A stretch of DNA of 64,000 nt, taken from NCBI GenBank assembly GCA_034509425.1, contig JAVTVJ010000373.1, positions 620,001-684,000 on the forward strand. Reading direction: 5' to 3'. Below are positions 56,832 through 64,000 of the stretch, piece by piece. Every line of letters begins with the position of its first letter. The first letter of the stretch is position 1. The notes beneath the pieces are model-generated. The model ran no database searches and was not told where the DNA came from. It saw nothing but the letters and a program-made list of their open reading frames with translations. Both the position numbers and the translations under genes were made by a program. The stretch is from Eopsaltria australis (taxonomy: Eukaryota; Chordata; Aves; Passeriformes; Petroicidae).

Positions 56832-59800
56832 AAAAAACCTCCAGAATTTTTCCAGACTGTTATCATTGGTTTTTGTCAGGTATTATGATCTGAGGAAGGA
56901 ATGCTAGAACTCTGTTTTTAATCCTCTCTGGTCCCTCTCCTCCTTCCCCTACAAAGGTGGCTGCAAGGCTTCTTCTCTGCAGACAGCTGACCACCAGAAA
57001 ACAGAGCAATAACCCAAAATCAGTTCTGTCCCTGTCATTTGTTGGATCCTTTTTGATGGAGAAGGGTGGTGGGGGTGACACTAACAGGAAGGAATGTGGG
57101 GGTTTCCCTGTGCTCTGACTGCAACACAGGAGACACAAACAGAAGATCAGGTGGTGTGTGGGAGCAATGCCACCATTCAGTCACGTGAGAATTATTTGCA
57201 ATTTGACCCAAAAAACCTCCAAAACACCACCCACCTGCTGTTTTTAACACATACTACAACAGAAATAATCATACCAGGAAAGCGATCACTTCAGAACCTA
57301 TAGTTTATCTAAATACAATTTTAAAGGCAAAGTGCTATCAAAATAAAATGTTATTAAAAGCAACACAACAGTTTAGGCACCAAAAAGATACCAATTTAAC
57401 AGCCCTGTCCTTTTACATTCCTTACTGGAATTATTCAATAGACTGTAACACTGGCAAAAAGAGAGCCTGGAACAAATCAATGAAAGCCAGAAGAAGAATA
57501 TTCAAAAGCTACTTGACAGAATTATGGTTTCCAGTGGTGAGAAAAGGATGAGAGCATTTAAAGAAAGAAATAAAAGTATCAAGCTGGTAGAAGATGAACT
57601 GAGAGAAAAAAAGTATTTTACTGCTCCAAACTTCTTCCCTATGAAGTTCTACCCTGAAGAAAGAGACTTAAAAAGGAGGTAAGCCGTGGAGTTGAAGGCA
57701 TGTAAGATTTAGCCTGTATTTCCTAAAGCAAATATTTTGGAGCCTAAGACATTAGTTACATCCATATTATAAAGTTGTGACAGAAATATGTATTTACAGC
57801 AATGAAAATTTGTAAAATTTTACTATTATAAGGTAGCCTGAAAATTAAACTTAATCTGATTTTTGTAGCTCAAGATGAAACAAAATCATTTTGTGTTTTC
57901 CCATCACTTTAACATTGGTGAGAAACATTTGTCTTTCCTGCAACTTCTGAAATAGAACACAATGAAAATTCTAAAAAATTAGACAGATGCCTTTATTTTC
58001 AGGTATTACTGTTCATCTGTATAAACATATCAAAGTTTCTTGAACTTTTTGCAATCGTATTCTCCTCTACTTCAGCCCATGAGAAAACAGTCTAAAAATT
58101 TCATTAAATCTTCCGAAGTTTGAATACTTTGAGCAGTAAAAGGCACCATCCACACCCTCGTAAGTGGCATAAAAAGGTAACAGAATGGCTAAATATAGAA
58201 ATATTACACATGAATTTGTGTGGCAGATTTGTTTTGGTGAACTCTTGTGGTACTTCATACTTTGCAGGACCTCTGAAAAATGCAGTACACATTTACAGTG
58301 TGGACTGCTACTCTGCCTCTTCAAGAATTTGAAAGTTAACTTAAAACACGTTTCACTGTGGAATGTTGTATCAGAGGGTTGTTGTAACTGGGAAAAGCCT
58401 GGTTTTTCAAAATCTCTATTAAGACTTAGTTAAAACCATAATTCAGCCATGTAGTACAGCAAATCATGTCAATTGTGTCACTAACTTTTTACTGCCTGAA
58501 CATGCAGCTCTCAAGTTATGTTTACTCAGTCCAAGGAAATGAGATACAGGTTGCTGTAATATGATTCAATATTTCTCAAAATGTGAAAAAACCATGAAAA
58601 TGCTTGCTTTTTTTTCTTCCCCCTTGTGTTTTGGCTTTGGGATTGGGATTTTTTTTTGGAACAGAAAAAGAGGGCCATCTCCTAACTGGATGCAGGCCCT
58701 GGAAAGGTTTACTTAAAGAGAGAAGGGTAATCATCTCAGCAATTTATAGCATCCATCATTAATTTTTCAAAAATTACTGGAAGGAAAACTTACATCAATC
58801 CAGTAACCATGTGAATCCAAGAATCTAAGCTCTTAAAAGCACAAGAAGGTGAAGTAGTCAGTAAGGCAGACATGGTACAAGGTGGGTTCTCATTGCTACT
58901 ATGGCAGGGGAGAACAAGCAGGTAGGGCATAGTCAAAACTATCTGATAAAATACCCAGGAAACAAAAAATACAAGTAAAAAGACCAGGACTGGTATCTCT
59001 TCTACTCTGAGTTTCAACACTGAATATGACTAAATATTCAGATCCATAGGGTCTGGACAAGCACAGGACAGATAATCACTTCAGAATTCAGAGAGAGGCT
59101 TTTTGTTGAAGAACCTATGCCCAGATAGTTTCTCCTTCCCTGCTGGATTGTGGCAGCAAGGGATAGAAATCAATAGAGGACTTCAGCTAAGCTAATCAGC
59201 AGACTTGCTGCACAGGTTTTCTTTTTGAAAAGGATTAGTCACATCTCAATCAATGGGAAGGGAATAAAAATCAATTTACCACCCACAAAAGGCTGTCACT
59301 GGCTTTGCGTGCCAAAGGTGTCTGTGGTTACCACCTGGGTTAAGGGAATGCAGAACAGAAAGAACTCAAGAGCCATCAATCAACATGTACAGCTGAAAAA
59401 AAACCATGTTATGGTAGTTATTTGTCTTGTAATAGGTGCTCTGGCTCCTTCTGTCTCTCAAGGAGGAGGCAGTTTCTCACAAGAATCTGAAGCCAAATAA
59501 TGGTACATGTCCCTCAAACTTTCCAATGCTGGATGCATTTACCTACAAGCGATGTGATCCTGTGCAATCTCAGCTGGAACAACTTAGGGGAGTAACAATA
59601 CCAAACCCTCTGGCAGACAGAAATGACAGCCAGTACCAGTCCTTTTCTTTCTAGCTGGGACAGCATTCCCAGCATTAGGAATGAAGATAATATAAATTAG
59701 CAATTCTTACTCACTATGTATCAAATAAACATTTAGATTGTGACCACCAAACAGCAAAACACAGTAAGAACAGACAAAATGTATAAAAAACACTTTCTAA

Positions 59801-61722
59801 AGAATTATTCCAAGGACCAAATCTACACTGGTAGAAGATCCAGCACAACAGTTCTGAAGTTTGACATACCTGCTCATTGAGGCTGAAGTATCACCCAAGA
59901 GCATCACTTGAACAATATATATAGAAAGGTAACTATAAAATCTTTACACAAATTACCACCTTTTCCTCGTCATTTAAGAATTACACTGACTTTATTTTCC
60001 TCATATAAAAGGAGGCATTTTACTCTGTGCTGATTTAACAAATATTCTTAATATATTCATAACAATAAAGCAGCTAAAAAGCTGTTCTAATATCTAAAAG
60101 AATCTTTATCATCTGCACATATGATATATATTGTAAACAATCACTCAAAAAAAGTATTTTTCTTAAGGTGATTATATTGCACTCAGAATTCTGGGATTCT
60201 CACCCTCCTTTCTCATTTTAAATCAGAGATCAGTTTCATTTTTTAATAAAATGGAGATTTAATTTTCTACTGAAAACAAGTAAGCATGCATTCAATATAA
60301 TACAATGTATTGAAAATACTAGAAAAAGGGCATGTGTTTGATTATGAAACTGGAGTAAGGAACAATTCTTAACCAGGCCACACAAGAGTAGTGTATTGTA
60401 AACATTCTGCTGGCTCTAAGGTGTTGCAGATGCTGTAGAAATTGCAGTCTAGCTCAGCACTCAAGAGGTACAGAGAATCTGTTCAAGTGTTCTGTACTTC
60501 AGTGAACTTCCATGCAGCAATGGCACACGTAATAAGACTCACAAAAAAACAGGATTATGAAGCAGAGGTGATTACTGAGTTAATACTGACCTCACAGAAA
60601 CAGAGCCAATCATTCAAAGATTACAATGAAATTACAATGAAAGTTTTCCAGATCATTACATTTTCTTACAGCGCAATGAAATTTTCACTCTTGCTGCAAA
60701 TGAAGTACAGAACTAGACTCCCTACCTGTAGCTTATATGGACAGTGTCCCAGTGGCAGTCTGGACACTACCCTCAGCCTAAAACATCCCCACAAGGTACA
60801 TCTCCATCATGGAGAATGTCACTTTGCTTTTGCAAGAATGACTTCCTCCTCCAAGCACTGGCTCAAGCAACACAGGTCATGGAGGGGGGGAAAAAGAAAA
60901 AAGAGGAATGCAATCTTCTTATGCAGAAAAAAAAAATCCTCAGCCAGTGAAGAGGCCACAGATCTTTAAAATTCAAATGAAGGCTGTTTTCTCCACTCAG
61001 ATCTACATGAGAAAGATTTCTTTATCAAAGCCATTATCTTCAGGTCACATAGTATCTTTGGAATCCCTGAGACGCAACAGCTCCATGTAACCACCTCACG
61101 AAAGTGGAGAGACTGACTTAGCACACAGATGAACAAGGTAGAAGCCGATCTATAGCACCCTGAGTTGCAAGTGGAACAACAGGAATGGGCAACCCATTCC
61201 TAGATGGCCAAGAGATGCAGAAGAATGTCCAGAGGAGCAATTGTAGCATAGATACCACACAGGGGAACAGAAAAAAACCTGAAGTATTTCTAAAAGGCCT
61301 TTCCCTGTTGTCAGGGCAGAGAAGGAAAAGACAGCATGAGGGAGAAGAGCTCCATGAGAAAGGCCCTGGAGAAATACAGACACCTCGATGTACAGCAGAA
61401 CAGTAATGCAAAAGCAGAGACAAGTTAAGTGATCTCATTCCAAATGTGCCCCAAAGGTAAAACAGTCCAGCAGTGACTACAAACTGTCAGCAATCACTGA
61501 CCTGTACTCTGGATATAAACCAGAAATATAAATAGCTTACTTTCCCCCCTGGAACTACAGAAAAACTACAAAGAAGAAAATACAAAGTCACAATCAAATC
61601 ACAGAATACTCTCCATAGTCAAAACTGAAATACTGGCTTCAGAAACAACAGTCATCTGTTCTGTACCTAAATAGGGTTAATTGTAAAAAAGAGGTGCTTG
61701 TAAAATCTTAAGTTTTAAGTAT

Positions 61723-61728
61723 TTTATT
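61723..61728 (-). terminator. SLC30A6: Candidate distal SLC30A6 poly(A) signal
   Basis: A second minus-strand AATAAA about 700 bases past the stop. Chance hexamers are frequent in this AT-rich sequence, so use cannot be judged from sequence alone. Confidence 0.3.
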
Positions 61729-62108
61729 TCCCAGTATATTGCTAAATAATTTTGCAGTAAAACCAAAAAGTAAAAAATATCAGAGATGAGTATGGAATAC
61801 TTATAACTAGAAAATGGTTGCTGAACCATCTGAATTTCTATAAAAGCATCAATAAAAATGTAAAAATGCAGTCTCATAAAATTAATTACAATCTGAAATG
61901 CCAGATTGTCTTCACAATGGCCACAACATGAATATTGATAGGTTTTTGCAACCAAAAACTAATTGTGATTTGGCCAAAACATGGCTCAACGCAGCAATCA
62001 AACATCTCTGAAAACTGGGATTTGTATTTCCGCCATTTCCTATTTTCTCAGCTATTCAGCATTCAGTAAGTAATTCTCATTAGAAAAAGAATGCTACCTG
62101 GTCACAAT

Positions 62109-62114
62109 TTTATT
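62109..62114 (-). terminator. SLC30A6: Candidate SLC30A6 poly(A) signal
   Basis: TTTATT on the plus strand (AATAAA on the minus strand), about 310 bases downstream of the SLC30A6 stop. Position is plausible for a short 3' UTR. Confidence 0.4.
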
Positions 62115-62419
62115 CTGTAATGGAGTTGTGCTGCATCTCAATACATTCTTGGATAAATGCAGAAAAGTGGATAAAAAAGATGAGTAGAAATAGACACCCT
62201 ATAAAAACTACTTGTAAAGTATTGTAAGTCTGCAAAATATCTGTGGCATTACACAGGCTACTGCTGATGCGAAGGAAAAAACTGCTATTGAACCACTTCA
62301 TGAATATGAACAATGCACTTGTTCCCAGCCATTTAGAATGATCTGACATTCCAAATGCTTATAAAAATTGGGTAATAAAAGAATTAAGTCAATACCCTTA
62401 AGTATAATAAATAATGGTC

Positions 62420-62425
62420 TTTATT
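62420..62425 (-). terminator. SLC30A6: AATAAA overlapping the SLC30A6 stop codon
   Basis: On the minus strand the stop reads TAATAAAG, so an AATAAA hexamer begins at the second base of the stop codon. If used it would leave almost no 3' UTR. Further minus-strand hexamers lie at 62109-62114 and 61723-61728, giving more ordinary 3' UTRs of about 300-700 bases; those are more likely to be the main sites. Confidence 0.35.
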
Positions 62426-62921
62426 ATGGTCGGGGCTGACCACGAGCGTTTGTTCCATATCTGCTTGGGACATTTGCAAAACCAGTTCTGAGTCCTTGAG
62501 CTGCTCCCATTCCTGGCATTCCAAGTCCTTGATTGAATACACTGCTGTAGGGTGCTGATCCATGATTAAGGCCCAGTCCATAGGGCTTTGTCTGAGTGTT
62601 TAAAAGGATGACTGGACTCACATTTTTGCCTGGTGTATTAAAAGCAAATTCTGGTGGTGGGCTGCTGGGCTTAGCTGGAGTGGACGTGACAGGGTTCAAA
62701 TTGTCAGCAGCTTTCAAAGATGGCATTGGAATAATGTGATGATCCGAGAGGTTCAGGATATTGTTTGCAATAGGCACAGATGATAAGGTAGGTCTGATCC
62801 AGTCATCTTTGAAAATCTGAACAGTCAAGGTAGAGACCAATGTGTATAATCTGTTAGTGACATGGGCAAGCACCATTTGCTCATTTGCATCTCTCCGAAT
62901 TCGGACATGGACTGATCCAGC
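62424..62921 (-). CDS. SLC30A6: SLC30A6 last coding exon
   Basis: 498 bases: 165 codons and a TAA stop (62424-62426). Begins AGSVHVRIRRDANEQMVLAH after the acceptor TTTCTAG, and includes TLTVQIFKDDWIRP, SDHHIIPMPSL, TSTPAKPSSPPPEF and PVILLNTQTKPYG. Divergence from human is confined mainly to the low-complexity tail, as expected. Confidence 0.95.
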   Translation of the reverse strand, partial: AGSVHVRIRRDANEQMVLAHVTNRLYTLVSTLTVQIFKDDWIRPTLSSVPIANNILNLSDHHIIPMPSLKAADNLNPVTSTPAKPSSPPPEFAFNTPGKNVSPVILLNTQTKPYGLGLNHGSAPYSSVFNQGLGMPGMGAAQGLRTGFANVPSRYGTNARGQPRP

Positions 62922-64000
62922 CTAGAAAGTGATACAAACAAGTTGGCTGTGAATTGTTACTCCAATAAAAATTCCCCACATGCATTCAAGAAGGAGTAAA
63001 TTACATAAAGAAATTACATAAAGACCTTTTGCAGTGGAGACTACTGACTAAGAACCTTATTACAGGATACATTCTGATCTTTCCTAAAATGTTGCTCTCC
63101 TATGAACATATCAAGATCATCATTCAGGAAAAGTGAGTCTTACAACCAAACCGTACAATACAACATGTGATGGCAGGAAAGGCAACAACTGGGGGGGGAA
63201 AATGGCCCAAAAGAACAAAGTGCAAATTTAGGCACAAGTGGAAAACAGTAAACTGGAAACTATTTTTACATCACAAAGTGAGAACTGCTGCCTTTCTCGT
63301 TGTTTTAAGAAGGGTAGCACACTAGAAGAAATGAGTAAAGAAATATTCTAAGAGTTAATTTTTCAGCTGTCACAAAATACCTGCATCAATTTAGGAATAA
63401 CCAAGTTCTGTGTGATCATTCTGTATCACAATAAATACCCCTTAATTTCTTTCAGCTTACAGAATGATTGGTACACAACTGTAGTTATTTTGTTCTACCT
63501 TCTCCCCTAGAAATGCTGAAAACATGATTCTACAGTCTACAGCAGACCTTTGGTGCTTGAAGGGTTACAGTCTTCTTCTCTCTTCCTAGACAATTTACAC
63601 TAACATACCATTTTGAAAAATGTCTTTTCTATTGTTTGTCATGTTCTTTACTGCCAAAATACAAAAGAAATTCTACAGTTGCAAAAATGTATGCTTTAAG
63701 CCAGAACTGCAGTATTTGTTAATAATATTAACCAACAACAAAGCTTTAAAAAAATGTAAAGGACAGGGGAAGAGAAGTTTTGCAATAAAGCACAAGGACT
63801 GAGTAGTGATTCCATCAAATCTTTTTATAGTTAATACTTCAGAAGAAATATCTTACTTTATGTAAATTAAAAAATTAAAGTAGCATCTGACAACTCTTTT
63901 TAAAGGCTAGAAAGATAATAAAGACATAACTTACCAGAGTGCCAAAACCTAATGTCCAGAAATGCTCATTTCGAACTTCCAACACACCATCCAAAGTTGA
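62424..64000 (-). CDS. SLC30A6: SLC30A6 (ZnT6), C-terminal two coding exons; 5' part outside window
   Basis: Zinc transporter 6, which pairs with ZnT5 in the Golgi to load zinc into secretory enzymes such as alkaline phosphatases; ZnT6 itself lacks some transport-site residues and acts as the modulatory subunit. Two exons (63935-64000 and 62424-62921) join in phase 0 to encode the last 187 residues of a protein that is about 461 aa in human. Visible are LEVRNEHFWTLGFGTL, then AGSVHVRIRRDANEQ, the cytosolic ferredoxin-like domain, and a Pro/Ser/Asn/Gly-rich tail ending SRYGTNARGQPRP. That tail is characteristic of ZnT6. Convergent with QPCT, about 5.6 kb away. The upstream exons with the membrane helices lie beyond position 64000. 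Confidence 0.95.
62922..63934 (-). other. SLC30A6: SLC30A6 last intron
   Basis: About 1 kb with GT-AG borders (donor next to 63935, acceptor next to 62921). No repeat or other gene recognised. Confidence 0.85.
63935..64000 (-). CDS. SLC30A6: SLC30A6 penultimate coding exon (partial at window edge)
   Basis: 66 bases visible (22 codons): STLDGVLEVRNEHFWTLGFG, then TL. The donor is CTG|GTAAGT, phase 0. It runs off the window at 64000, so its 5' edge is unknown. Confidence 0.93.

Larger units (their letters stand above)
56832..62419. other. Intergenic region between convergent QPCT and SLC30A6
   Basis: About 5.6 kb. Probably contains the SLC30A6 3' UTR at its right end. Open frames up to 175 codons (60442-60969) show no motif or conserved domain. 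No CR1 tail or RNA gene recognised. Confidence 0.7.

Noticed and set aside
60442..60969. 175-codon plus-strand open frame between QPCT and SLC30A6
   Set aside because: Composition is that of AT-rich non-coding DNA, ending in Lys/Ser-rich low complexity. No motif, promoter or splice context.

Overview
The window is vertebrate nuclear DNA, most likely from a bird. The genes are split by GT-AG introns, the introns are AT-rich and compact, two CpG islands are present, and the few interspersed repeats are CR1 LINE fragments (3' tails with the avian-type terminal motif and decayed reverse-transcriptase pieces) plus faint MIR/L2-like relics. There is no prokaryotic, plasmid or phage content. A turtle or crocodilian source is possible, because they also carry CR1.

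Layout. (1) Positions 1 to about 38.6 kb, minus strand: PRKD3 (protein kinase D3). Sixteen coding exons cover residues 1 to about 804 of a protein that is about 890 aa in human. The last coding exons (end of the kinase domain and the C-tail) lie beyond position 1. The first coding exon is at 34920-35210; an untranslated leader is expected in a CpG island at about 37.9-39.4 kb. (2) About 39.4-44.6 kb: intergenic DNA between two head-to-head genes, with a CR1 tail, a C-rich tract and an ATG-less coding-like stretch. (3) 45101-56595, plus strand: QPCT (glutaminyl-peptide cyclotransferase), complete in seven exons, 356 aa, with its own CpG-island promoter and a poly(A) signal near 56.8 kb. (4) About 56.8-62.4 kb: intergenic DNA with no recognisable gene. 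(5) 62424-64000, minus strand: the last two coding exons of SLC30A6 (ZnT6), tail-to-tail with QPCT; the rest is beyond position 64000.

The three genes do not form a functional unit. PRKD3 is a diacylglycerol-responsive Ser/Thr kinase, QPCT a secretory-pathway zinc enzyme that makes N-terminal pyroglutamate, and SLC30A6 a subunit of a Golgi zinc transporter. PRKD3 and QPCT are also head-to-head in human. SLC30A6 beside QPCT differs from human, where it lies several megabases away on 2p22, so the QPCT-SLC30A6 interval spans a bird/mammal rearrangement.

Exon boundaries were set by hand from reading-frame continuity, splice-site consensus and recalled homology to the human proteins; no alignment was run. 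I found no convincing undescribed system. The most useful leads are the absence of N-glycosylation sequons in this QPCT, the changed synteny, several competing first-exon donors and tandem repeats in the PRKD3 CpG island, an unexplained GC-rich block in a PRKD3 intron, and the ATG-less membrane-protein-like stretch upstream of QPCT.
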